Source of the DNA: Methanocorpusculum sp.
GTDB taxonomy: Archaea > Halobacteriota > Methanomicrobia > Methanomicrobiales > Methanocorpusculaceae
Length of the DNA stretch: 16,213 bases
Direction of reading: 5' to 3'
NCBI GenBank assembly: GCA_029987025.1
Contig: DALTWQ010000023.1
Coordinates: forward strand, 1-16,213
Positions 7,631-14,486 of this stretch are shown here, piece by piece. Position numbers and translations under genes: made by a program. The first letter of the stretch is position 1, and every line of letters starts with the position of its first letter. A model generated the notes under the pieces. The model was not told where the DNA came from. It made no database searches and was given only the letters and a program-made list of their open reading frames with translations.

Positions 7631-8848
7631 ATGACAGCATCCAAAATTCTTCTTCTCATAATTGACGGCGTCGGAGACCGTCCGTGCGAGGCATTAGGAA
7701 ATAAAACACCGCTGCAGGCAGCAGACCTGCCCAACCTTGATACGCTCGCAAAAACAGGTATCTGCGGCATTATGGACCCGGTTGCAGCAGGCATCCGTGC
7801 CGGCTCCGACACATCCCACTTAAGTCTTTTAGGATACCCTCCGCAGCAGTACTACACCGGACGCGGCCCTCTTGAGGCAGCAGGCTGCGGCATTTCCATG
7901 GAACCGGGCATGATAGGATTTCGTGCAAACTATGCAACTGTTACAGACGGCCTTGTAAGCGACCGCCGTGCAGGACGCATTGAAGACACGAAAGAAATAT
8001 CCCGTGCGGTGAAAGAAGGTGTTGACCTTTCAAAATACGGAGTCACCATCGAGTTCGAACCGGGAACCGGACACCGTGCCGCCTTAGCCCTCAAAGGAAA
8101 AGGACTTTCAGCAGATGTCACCACAAACGACCCGAAAAAGACCGGAGCAGCACCCCTGACCATTCTTCCGACCAAAGACACGCCGGAAGCAAAACACACT
8201 GCTGAAGTCTGCAACGAGTTTGCACGTCAGGCAGCCGCTATTCTCGATAAGCACCAGGTAAATCTTGACCGCATCAAAGCAGGCAAGAATCCGGCAAACG
8301 CTGTGTTAATCCGCGGAGCAGGCGAGATGGGTGTGTATGAACCGTTCGAAAAGAAACACGAACTGACCGGCAGTGTTGTAGCAGCAGCTGCTCTTATTGC
8401 CGGAATCGGTGTTTCCGTCGGTCTTGAAAGAATCCCGGTTCTTCCGACAACACCCTTATCCGAACAGGTAAAGCTGGTTATGGCTGAACTCGACAAAAAG
8501 GACTTTGTCTTATTCAACATCAAAAACGCAGACGAATACGGTCACGACGGAAAAGCACAGGAAAAGAAAGCCTTCCTCGAAAAGATTGATGAAGCAATCA
8601 AACCGTTCTTAACAAGGGAAGACCTGTTAATTGCCGTCTGCGGAGACCACTCAACACCGTGCACCATTAAAGAACACAGTGCAGACCCGGTTCCGCTGAT
8701 TATTCACGGCGACGGCGTCCGCGTGGACACCGTTGAGAAATACGATGAAATATCCTGTGCAGCAGGCGGTATGTGCAGAATCTGCGGCGGGTCACTGATG
8801 GCTATCCTGCTTGACTTAGTAGATAAAACCCACAAGTACGGCGCATAA
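7631..8848 (+). CDS. apgM: 2,3-bisphosphoglycerate-independent phosphoglycerate mutase, archaeal ApgM
   Basis: A 405-residue member of the archaeal ApgM branch of the alkaline phosphatase superfamily. It interconverts 3- and 2-phosphoglycerate in glycolysis/gluconeogenesis using two metal ions and a phosphoserine intermediate. Motifs seen are LLLIIDGVGDRP (7-18, metal ligand D12), GSDTSHLSLLGY (58-69, nucleophile S62), TGRGPLEAAG (76-85), EFEPGTGHRA (141-150), KNADEYGHDG (298-307, metal ligands D301 and H305) and VCGDHSTP (336-343, D339 and H340). Length is normal for ApgM and shorter than bacterial iPGM. It has its own promoter divergent from alaS and is followed by the bactofilin-like gene after an 18-base spacer, suggesting co-transcription. 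Nothing links the three genes functionally apart from this arrangement. Confidence 0.95.
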   Translation: MTASKILLLIIDGVGDRPCEALGNKTPLQAADLPNLDTLAKTGICGIMDPVAAGIRAGSDTSHLSLLGYPPQQYYTGRGPLEAAGCGISMEPGMIGFRANYATVTDGLVSDRRAGRIEDTKEISRAVKEGVDLSKYGVTIEFEPGTGHRAALALKGKGLSADVTTNDPKKTGAAPLTILPTKDTPEAKHTAEVCNEFARQAAAILDKHQVNLDRIKAGKNPANAVLIRGAGEMGVYEPFEKKHELTGSVVAAAALIAGIGVSVGLERIPVLPTTPLSEQVKLVMAELDKKDFVLFNIKNADEYGHDGKAQEKKAFLEKIDEAIKPFLTREDLLIAVCGDHSTPCTIKEHSADPVPLIIHGDGVRVDTVEKYDEISCAAGGMCRICGGSLMAILLDLVDKTHKYGA

Positions 8849-8866
8849 GCTGAAAAAAGGAAAAAC

Positions 8867-10054
8867 ATGGCAGAAGGACAGAACGACAAATATCTCAATC
8901 TTCCGGAACTGACACCGGAAGAAGAGGAGGAGATTGAACGCCGCGAAGCAAAACTGGCGGCAGCAAGAGAAAAATTAAAACCGGTTCTGCAGCAGAAGAT
9001 GATATCTGACACTGCAGCCGCGGTTTTAGGCGGCGCCTCTGATACTAATAAAACAGCAGACTCAAACGCAGCAGAAGCAAAAAGAGCAGACGCTGTAATC
9101 AAACCTGCTGCAGAAGCCGCTGCCCCGGCACCGGCTGATACAGATGAACCGCTCTTTACCGAAGTTCTCTCCGAAAACGAACTGCGCGAACATCTCTCCA
9201 AACTTGACCGTGAAACAATTGACTCTGTCCTTTCTGCCTCTGAAATCTTTAAGTCATGCGTTCTCCCGGACAAAACCGAACTGCAGGAACGTCTTCTGAA
9301 AACAAAAAGCGATATCATCATAGGAGATCACAGCAGAATCGAGTTCGGCTTGACCGGCGAAGATATTGCCGTATGTGAATGTACAACCATCAGCGGAGAT
9401 ATTGTTGCAGGCGGAGACCTGCGTCTGGATAACTTCTGCGAGGTCTTTGGAACAGTAATATGCAACGGGGATGCCTACATAGGTGAAGGGGTAAAAATCC
9501 ACGGAAAAATGACCGTCGGCGGAAATCTGGATGTTGCAGAATCAGTCACCATCGAAAAAGAGTTCAAAACATTCGGAAACATCACCATCAGAAACCCGAC
9601 ACCGGTGATTCTGTATCTCTTAATCTACATCTTAGCCCTTCTCCAGATAAACGGTGAAAAGGCAGCGGAAAAGAAACTGAAATCAATGCTTTCAGAAGCA
9701 CAGACCATACCGCTGGTTCTTCCGCCGAGAACAAACATGGACCTGGCATACTTCTCCGTCATAACTCCGATGGAAATCGGTGCAAACTGCCGTCTGCACG
9801 GAAACATCAGAGCAGCCTCCGTAAAAATGAAGCATGACACCACCTTATTCGGCAGCATCCACGCCTCAAATAAGATTAAAGTCGGTGTCCGCGATGCAGT
9901 TCACGGCGATGTAGCAGCACCCGCCATCAGAATCGAGCGCGGCGCGGATGTATTGGGCGATGTCCTTGGAGAGACCGTATGGATGCATGAAGACGCACGT
10001 GTTTCAGGCGTTATCAAAGCATCTGCGGGACTTACTTTCGGAGCAGGGAACTGA
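8867..10054 (+). CDS. Bactofilin-like polymer-forming protein with two beta-solenoid blocks
   Basis: A 395-residue protein that I place in the polymer-forming (bactofilin/DUF583-like) group. Residues about 15-45 are highly charged and probably coiled coil, and 50-92 are an Ala/Glu-rich low-complexity linker. Two blocks of short, Gly-rich, hydrophobic-alternating repeats follow, about 150-243 (TTISGDIVAGGDLRLDNFCE, then GKMTVGGNLDVAES) and about 297-393 (LHGNIRAASVKM, LFGSIHASNKIKVG, VHGDVAAPAIRI, VLGDVLGETVWM). These are the right-handed beta-helix pattern of bactofilins. Between them lies a very hydrophobic stretch, 247-260, followed by a charged helix. The ATG is preceded by an AAAGGA-type ribosome site. 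It lies in the apgM operon, and the next gene starts one base after its stop. The role (scaffold, membrane-associated filament or surface organisation) is inferred from fold alone. Confidence 0.72.
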   Translation: MAEGQNDKYLNLPELTPEEEEEIERREAKLAAAREKLKPVLQQKMISDTAAAVLGGASDTNKTADSNAAEAKRADAVIKPAAEAAAPAPADTDEPLFTEVLSENELREHLSKLDRETIDSVLSASEIFKSCVLPDKTELQERLLKTKSDIIIGDHSRIEFGLTGEDIAVCECTTISGDIVAGGDLRLDNFCEVFGTVICNGDAYIGEGVKIHGKMTVGGNLDVAESVTIEKEFKTFGNITIRNPTPVILYLLIYILALLQINGEKAAEKKLKSMLSEAQTIPLVLPPRTNMDLAYFSVITPMEIGANCRLHGNIRAASVKMKHDTTLFGSIHASNKIKVGVRDAVHGDVAAPAIRIERGADVLGDVLGETVWMHEDARVSGVIKASAGLTFGAGN

Positions 10055-10055
10055 T

Positions 10056-10895
10056 ATGACACGGCTTTCTGAGATGATTGAAGCAGACGCACTGCACTTT
10101 ATTGAGCCGGACTATTCATCGCTGGTAAACAACGGGGAGCCTGCTGTTCTCATCTGCGAAGCATCACCTGAGATAGGCGATGCACGGATTCTTTTAGACG
10201 AAGAAGGAAACCCGACGCTCTTTGCCGTGAAAACAAACGGTGAATGGTATGCGACCGGATGGCTTTTCAGACCCCCATCCGCACAGGAGCTCTCACTCTT
10301 TGAAAAAACTGAAGGTGAGATGTATCAGGAAAACAGGTCTGATATCGAAAGCGCATTCAGGGAAGAGTTCTCCGGCAGAATTGCAAAAACAATTCCGCCG
10401 GCGGGTGAAGACCTGACTGAAGAACGTATTGAAATGGTGCGTTCTCTTCTTACGGAAAAGTTCGGAACAAATCTGTCAGGTACCTGTATTGATGCCTGCT
10501 GCGGTTCGGGCATAGGGTCTGCCATCATGCGCGAACTCGGATGCTCTCCTCTCGCGTATGACAACGACGACGAACTGCTCTCCCTCGGATTTGCCTCAGG
10601 CAGATTAAAGCCGGATGAAGCAGTCTGCATTGACGGAAGAATTGCATCTGCCTATATGCCTGATGCAGAGTACGGCATAGGCATCATGTTCGGGCAGATG
10701 TACACCTACACAAAGGAAATCTGGCAGCCCATCGTCGAAGAACTTGCCGGAATCACTCAAAAAACTCTCATCACCGTCGCAACCGAAGAGGAAGCACACT
10801 GGGTTAAGGAGTGGGCGGCAGGTGTCGGCAGAATACTTGAAATCTCAGAAAACACCCGTGACCCGATTTATGACCGCTGGGTCTGCTTCGGGTAA
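10056..10895 (+). CDS. SAM-dependent methyltransferase-like protein, unknown substrate
   Basis: A 279-residue protein of unassigned function with a Rossmann methyltransferase core. Residues 144-155 (CIDACCGSGIGS) match SAM-binding motif I, and AYDNDDELL (167-175) supplies the acidic residues expected at the end of strand 2. The N-terminal ~130 residues have no recognised domain; they begin with a helix and a beta-rich part (EPAVLICEASPEIGDARILL, 28-47). No NPPY or other catalytic loop typical of N-methyltransferases was seen, so it may modify a carbon, oxygen or protein target or have lost activity. I chose the ATG at 10056, one base after the upstream stop. An in-frame start at 9948 would overlap the bactofilin-like gene by more than 100 bases. 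Tight coupling to that gene suggests a shared process. It is probably a methanogen-restricted conserved protein (inference). Confidence 0.72.
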   Translation: MTRLSEMIEADALHFIEPDYSSLVNNGEPAVLICEASPEIGDARILLDEEGNPTLFAVKTNGEWYATGWLFRPPSAQELSLFEKTEGEMYQENRSDIESAFREEFSGRIAKTIPPAGEDLTEERIEMVRSLLTEKFGTNLSGTCIDACCGSGIGSAIMRELGCSPLAYDNDDELLSLGFASGRLKPDEAVCIDGRIASAYMPDAEYGIGIMFGQMYTYTKEIWQPIVEELAGITQKTLITVATEEEAHWVKEWAAGVGRILEISENTRDPIYDRWVCFG

Positions 10896-10898
10896 CGA

Positions 10899-10919
10899 TT
10901 TTTTTAATTTATTTTTTTT
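10899..10919 (+). terminator. Oligo-T terminator of the apgM operon
   Basis: Immediately after the methyltransferase stop codon there are runs of seven, three and eight Ts separated by one to two As. This is a strong archaeal-type intrinsic terminator on the plus strand. The convergent DUF123 gene ends at 10921. Confidence 0.65.
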
Positions 10920-10920
10920 A

Positions 10921-11349
10921 TCAGCTTACCTGATGTTCAGCAGCAGTAAGCCTGAGTTTTTCAAACGCATATCTGATTTCTTCTTCCGGATTTTCTTTCC
11001 GGTAGTATAAATGACTGGCGCAGTCACAGTCCGAGCAGCCGAAGCGCGGGACACAGTCACCCCCGACAGCAGCGGATAACACACACTCAAGACGCTCTTC
11101 TGTTTCTGCGCAGAACGTTTTTTCCAGAACTGCGTTCATAGTCAGATAATCAATATGCCATTTCGGTTTTCTGTAGTGTTCGCGGAAGAATCTGATATGA
11201 CGGGATACGCGGGAAAGGCCGCCGGAACCAAGTGCGGAACCTACATAGATGTAGTATCCTGCAGGAAATGTAATTGTTCCAAGAGCCCCTACACAGATGG
11301 ATTGTTCTTTGCTGTTTTTTACCAGCAGACAGTAGATTCCTTTTTTCAT
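10921..11349 (-). CDS. DUF123 family protein (GIY-YIG-nuclease-like)
   Basis: A 142-residue DUF123 protein. The family has a GIY-YIG-related fold and in some archaea is fused to endonuclease III; its activity is not established. The GIY-equivalent strand is KGIYCLLV (3-10) and the YIG-equivalent is GYYIYVGSALGSGGL (31-45), followed by R47/R50/H51 and KPKWHIDYL (61-69). A conserved glutamate is likely among E83-E88. The C-terminus holds the characteristic cysteine cluster GCSDCDCASHLYY (104-116), possibly a metal site. It lies 13 bases downstream of the metallo-hydrolase gene on the same strand with no Shine-Dalgarno, so it is probably translated from a shared mRNA. A DNA repair role is plausible from family fusions only. 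Confidence 0.86.
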   Translation of the reverse strand: MKKGIYCLLVKNSKEQSICVGALGTITFPAGYYIYVGSALGSGGLSRVSRHIRFFREHYRKPKWHIDYLTMNAVLEKTFCAETEERLECVLSAAVGGDCVPRFGCSDCDCASHLYYRKENPEEEIRYAFEKLRLTAAEHQVS

Positions 11350-11362
11350 AGCTGCAGAAAAT

Positions 11363-11965
11363 TCACGGCTCCATTTTCACGTTCGCAAGCGAAAGAAGGA
11401 GATGCTGTTTCGCATTTTCCGGCACTGGCATTCCATGACCGCACCAGATAGATTCGATTGGAAGCTCTGCAATTCTCGCAATCGATGATTTCAGAGATGA
11501 CATATCACCAGTCGGAAGGTCGCATCTGCCGTATGAGCCTTCGGGAAAAATAGTGTCTCCGCTGATTAAAACCCCGTCTGACTCGCGGAATAAACAGATA
11601 CTGCCGCAGGTGTGTCCGGGCGTATGATACACGGTAAAGTCTCCGACTCTGTCACCGGATGCAAGAGTTCTTCCGCATTTTATCTGCGGCTGGTCTGCTC
11701 CGAAATGGTGTGATAACGAGAGTCCGCTATCAGAAAGGAACTGGGCATCAAACTCTCCTATGCAGATTTCCGCGCTGCAGATATCTGCAATCTCTTTGGC
11801 ATGGACAATATGGTCAAAATGTCCGTGAGTAAGCACAATAGTATCAATCCGGTCTTTGTACGGTAAAATCCGTTCCGGCAGGATACCGGCGTCAAAGAGG
11901 ATATTGTCTGCCAGATATGAGTTTGCCTGCCAGATGCGTCCCGGAATGTAGAGCGGAGCAGTCAT
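11363..11965 (-). CDS. Metallo-beta-lactamase-fold hydrolase (glyoxalase II-like)
   Basis: A 200-residue stand-alone MBL-fold hydrolase. The complete metal-binding set is present: THGHFDH (46-52), H118 in TPGHTCGS (115-122), D137 in ISGDTIF (134-140), and H177 in CGHGMP (175-180). This is the glyoxalase II-like subgroup, commonly annotated as hydroxyacylglutathione hydrolase-like. The real substrate in a methanogen, which lacks the usual glutathione system, is unknown; thioesters or sulfur compounds are candidates. It is cytoplasmic, with no signal peptide or membrane segment. It is divergent from the GNAT gene and precedes DUF123 by 13 bases. An inverted repeat sits just upstream of its start codon (11972-11995). 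Confidence 0.9.
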   Translation of the reverse strand: MTAPLYIPGRIWQANSYLADNILFDAGILPERILPYKDRIDTIVLTHGHFDHIVHAKEIADICSAEICIGEFDAQFLSDSGLSLSHHFGADQPQIKCGRTLASGDRVGDFTVYHTPGHTCGSICLFRESDGVLISGDTIFPEGSYGRCDLPTGDMSSLKSSIARIAELPIESIWCGHGMPVPENAKQHLLLSLANVKMEP

Positions 11966-11971
11966 AAGTTA

Positions 11972-11995
11972 CTCATCTGTTTGTATTCAGATGAG
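11972..11995. promoter_or_regulatory. Inverted repeat upstream of the MBL hydrolase gene
   Basis: CTCATCTG (11972-11979) and CAGATGAG (11988-11995) are perfect 8-base arms around an 8-base AT-rich centre, seven bases before the hydrolase start codon on the minus strand. An extra GATGAG copy follows, so the right arm is partly duplicated (TACTCATCT at 11970-11978 also pairs with AGATGAGTA at 11994-12002). It could be an operator or an mRNA hairpin at the start codon. Confidence 0.4.
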
Positions 11996-12029
11996 ATGAG
12001 TATTTCTGATGCAGAGTGCTGCCTTGCAC

Positions 12030-12037
12030 AATAAAAA
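12030..12037 (+). promoter_or_regulatory. Possible TATA box of the GNAT-DUF2156 pair
   Basis: AATAAAAA lies about 40 bases before the chosen ATG at 12076, predicting transcription from about 12060 with a leader of roughly 15 bases. The match to the archaeal consensus is moderate. Confidence 0.35.
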
Positions 12038-12038
12038 C

Positions 12039-12050
12039 CCTGATATCAGG
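12039..12050. promoter_or_regulatory. 12-base perfect palindrome downstream of the GNAT TATA box
   Basis: CCTGATATCAGG is a perfect palindrome lying between the predicted TATA box and transcription start of the GNAT gene, the usual position for an archaeal repressor operator. Several 12-base palindromes would occur by chance in a window this size, so position is the main argument. Confidence 0.35.
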
Positions 12051-12075
12051 AGAGAACACAGATTATAGCATAAGT

Positions 12076-12489
12076 ATGGATTCTGCAGTTACGCTGTCTC
12101 TTGTAAGGACATGGGATGTCAATGAGATTATTGACCTCTACCGCGCCGGCGGCTGGTGGGAGATGGGTTATGATAAAGACCAGATACCCGGGCTTCTTGA
12201 CGGAAGTTTTCTGGTAATTATTGCAAAAGATGAGCACGACAACGCAGTCGGCATGGGTCGTGTCATCAGCGACGGAGCATCCGACGGATACCTGCAGGAC
12301 ATTGTTGTTTTTCCCGAATACCGCGACCAGGGCATCGGAAGCAGAATCGTATCAGCCTTAAAACGTCTGGCCCTTCTCTACGGACTCACCTGGTTAGGAC
12401 TTATAGCTTTACCGGGAAAAGAAGAGTTCTACAAAAGAAACGGATTTTCTGCGATGGATAAATACACTCCTATGCTGAAGGAAGAGTAA
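12076..12489 (+). CDS. GNAT family N-acetyltransferase
   Basis: A 137-residue GNAT-fold acyltransferase that would move an acyl group from acyl-CoA to an amine; the substrate is unknown. The acetyl-CoA-binding motif A is QDIVVFPEYRDQGIGSRIV (74-92), with the pyrophosphate loop RDQGIGS. Motif B is represented by FYKRNGFSAM (118-127). Region GWWEMGYDKDQIPGLL (26-41) forms the variable acceptor side. I chose ATG 12076. An in-frame GTG at 12016 would add about 20 residues unlike the family and would run through the predicted promoter. Four bases separate it from the following DUF2156 gene, so they are probably co-translated. The divergent neighbour is the MBL hydrolase. Confidence 0.86.
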   Translation: MDSAVTLSLVRTWDVNEIIDLYRAGGWWEMGYDKDQIPGLLDGSFLVIIAKDEHDNAVGMGRVISDGASDGYLQDIVVFPEYRDQGIGSRIVSALKRLALLYGLTWLGLIALPGKEEFYKRNGFSAMDKYTPMLKEE

Positions 12490-12493
12490 ACTC

Positions 12494-13396
12494 ATGCTTT
12501 CCAGAGCTGATTTTCACCCGGTCACCTTCAAAAATAAACATATCCTTGACCGGTACTTATCAGCATACCCGCAGAAACACTCCGAGTACTCTGTGGTTAC
12601 CATGCTTTCGTGGGAACATTATGCGCAGTGCTCGTTTGCGGAGTACAAAAACCATCTGGTTATCGACTGTGTAACCGAAGGTGAACATGCACTTTTTGCA
12701 CCGGTAGGACCTGATGTTTTGCCGGTTCTTGATGAGGTGTATGCATTTGCGCTAAGCGAAGGTGCAGCTCTCTGCATCTATGATGAGGAACTCTGTCAGC
12801 AGTTCCGTACACATCATCCGGAAGCAGCGGTTACTGAAATACGCGGCTACTTCGAGTACTGCTGGAAAACAGAGACACTTGCTGAACTGAAAGGGAAACG
12901 CTTTGTCGGAATCCGCGGACAGATTCATCAGTTTCAGCGAAACTTCACCTACGCGGTTGAAAAAATCAGCCGTGAAAACTTAGAAGAAGTACGGGAAATG
13001 ATTCGCCGGTGGGGTGCGGAAAAAGAGATTGAGAAATCATCTGAGATTCCTGATGAACTGCTTGCCGCAGACATCTCGCTGAATCATTTTTCGGAACTGA
13101 ATCTCGAAGGTCTTCTTATCAGAATCAACGGGGAAGCCGCGGCAGTTTCAATCTGGGAAAACAGAAACAGTGACGAAGTCTTCATCCATTACGAAAAAGG
13201 GCTGAAGAACTATCCGGGAATCTTTAAGATTATTAATTGGGAAAGCGCTTGTGCCCTTCGAGGGAGGTATGCGGTAATCAACCGCGAAGGAGATATGGAT
13301 AGAGCAGGTCTTCGCGAGTCAAAAATGCGGTATCATCCTGAGTTTTTTGTTAAAGCGTATGCGGTTGATACCACATCAGCAGTTCAGGAAAAATAA
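12494..13396 (+). CDS. DUF2156 protein (phosphatidylglycerol lysyltransferase C-terminal-like)
   Basis: A 300-residue DUF2156 protein, made of two GNAT-like halves and related to the catalytic domain of aminoacyl-phosphatidylglycerol synthases (MprF) and to Fem-type transferases. Family signatures are FEYCWKTETLAELKGKRFVG (120-139) followed by RGQIHQFQRNF (141-151), then VFIHYEKG (229-236), YPGIFKIINWE (240-250) and the C-terminal INREGDMDRAGLRESKMRY (262-280). There is no MprF-like multi-helix membrane domain, so it is a soluble stand-alone form whose donor and acceptor are unknown. It probably forms a two-gene unit with the preceding GNAT enzyme. Archaea lack bacterial-type phosphatidylglycerol esters of this kind, so lipid lysylation is not assumed. 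Confidence 0.84.
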   Translation: MLSRADFHPVTFKNKHILDRYLSAYPQKHSEYSVVTMLSWEHYAQCSFAEYKNHLVIDCVTEGEHALFAPVGPDVLPVLDEVYAFALSEGAALCIYDEELCQQFRTHHPEAAVTEIRGYFEYCWKTETLAELKGKRFVGIRGQIHQFQRNFTYAVEKISRENLEEVREMIRRWGAEKEIEKSSEIPDELLAADISLNHFSELNLEGLLIRINGEAAAVSIWENRNSDEVFIHYEKGLKNYPGIFKIINWESACALRGRYAVINREGDMDRAGLRESKMRYHPEFFVKAYAVDTTSAVQEK

Positions 13397-13484
13397 CGAA
13401 CAATACAGGATTTATCCAGAATAACGCCTGATATTCTCTTAAAAAATACGACACATCCGGCATTCTCTTTTTGACGGCGGATAG

Positions 13485-13498
13485 TTAACATACATATT
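13485..13498 (+). promoter_or_regulatory. Possible promoter element of the Trm-G10 gene
   Basis: An AT-rich TTAACATACATATT stretch lies 26-39 bases before the chosen ATG at 13524, so transcription could start close to that codon and give a leaderless mRNA. A better TATA-like match, TATATAAG at 13512-13519, is too close to the ATG to work for this start. The assignment is tentative. Confidence 0.3.
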
Positions 13499-13523
13499 CT
13501 TGAAACACGCATATATAAGACGG

Positions 13524-14486
13524 ATGAAACTGCTGTACGAACTCTCCGGAGAGAATCAGGAAATGGCAGCGGCAGAACTTGCCTGCGTTGCGGAGATAAC
13601 AGCCCGCGCTAATGGAATTGCCGTTGCTGAAACTGAGCATCCGGAGGATTCTCTGCGGCTTGCAGAAACGCACATTGTTTCTGAACTTCTCGGCGTCTGC
13701 AAGGGAACTGCTGAAGACCTGAAAGAACTTCTGCAGACCCTGGCGATAGATGCTGAAAAGCCGTACTGCTGCAGGGCACGAAAGATTCATCCCGCCGTCC
13801 TGCCCGAATCACTGACGGATACGGAACGAATGATGGGGTCCCTTATCAAAGGAACAGTCTCCCTGAAAAATCCGGAAATTGTGTATCGGGCAGTATTTAC
13901 TGACGGCTTATGCTGGGTCGGGCGCGTCCTCTATGAAATAGACCGCGGAAGCTACGCGTCACGCAACCCGAACAAACGGGCATATTTCCATCCCGGAGTT
14001 ATGATGCCGCTATTTGCACGTGCGATGGTAAATCTCACCTGCGTGAAAAAAGGAGAAACACTGCTGGACCCGTTCTGCGGCACAGGAGGAATGCTTCTTG
14101 AAACTCATCTCCTGGGTGTAAAAGGAGTCGGAAGCGACTTTGATACCCGGATGCTTGACGGCTGCCGTCAGAATCTGCCGGACGCCGTACTTTTCCGTGC
14201 AGATGCGACCAATATGCCCTATAAAAATGCATCATTCGACGCAGTAGCCTGTGACTTTCCCTACGGTCAGTCAACGGCTGTCGGCGCTGAAACACTGGCA
14301 GCCCTGTATACCGGGGCGCTTTCAGAAATCAGACGCGTCTTAAAAAAAGGAAAACGTGCTGTTGTGGTTACACATCAGGACATCACATCCTATGCACTTG
14401 CGGCTGGTTTTACCGTGGCAGGATTTTTTGAACAGTACATTCACAAAAGTCTTACCAGAAGAATCTTAGTCCTCAATAATGAATAA
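13524..14486 (+). CDS. trmG10: tRNA (guanine(10)-N2)-methyltransferase Trm-G10
   Basis: A 320-residue Trm-G10/Trm11-like enzyme that methylates N2 of G10 in tRNA, giving m2G or m2,2G. The N-terminal ~110 residues (MKLLYELSGENQEMAAAELA...) are the THUMP-containing region. The methyltransferase domain has the joined motif RNPNKRAYFHPGVMMP (147-162), SAM motif LLDPFCGTGGM (180-190), SDFD (204-207), ADAT (226-229) and catalytic DFPYG (244-248). The family usually has DPPYG or a close variant, so F replaces the first P. The C-terminal IHKSLTRRIL (306-315) is also typical. A TTG at 13500 is in frame, but ATG 13524 gives the canonical ELSGE start. Its last 8 bases overlap the downstream gene, implying translational coupling. 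Confidence 0.9.
   Translation: MKLLYELSGENQEMAAAELACVAEITARANGIAVAETEHPEDSLRLAETHIVSELLGVCKGTAEDLKELLQTLAIDAEKPYCCRARKIHPAVLPESLTDTERMMGSLIKGTVSLKNPEIVYRAVFTDGLCWVGRVLYEIDRGSYASRNPNKRAYFHPGVMMPLFARAMVNLTCVKKGETLLDPFCGTGGMLLETHLLGVKGVGSDFDTRMLDGCRQNLPDAVLFRADATNMPYKNASFDAVACDFPYGQSTAVGAETLAALYTGALSEIRRVLKKGKRAVVVTHQDITSYALAAGFTVAGFFEQYIHKSLTRRILVLNNE

Noticed and set aside
8704..9321. Long antisense open frame (205 codons) opposite the end of apgM and start of the bactofilin-like gene
   Set aside because: Its serine- and alanine-rich translation is the complement of the acidic, Ala-rich linker in the real gene. It has no motif or ribosome site.
9948..10055. Upstream in-frame extension of the orphan methyltransferase
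   Set aside because: It would overlap the bactofilin-like gene by over 100 bases. The ATG at 10056 sits one base after that gene's stop, as expected for coupled genes.
11776..11789. 14-base perfect palindrome TGCAGATATCTGCA
   Set aside because: It lies inside the MBL hydrolase coding sequence. About one such palindrome is expected by chance in 16 kb.
12016..12075. GTG start 60 bases upstream of the GNAT ATG
   Set aside because: The added residues do not resemble the family, and the segment carries the predicted TATA box and palindrome.
13427..13434. CCTGATAT half-site shared with the GNAT-upstream palindrome
   Set aside because: It is only eight bases with no second arm, so chance is a sufficient explanation.
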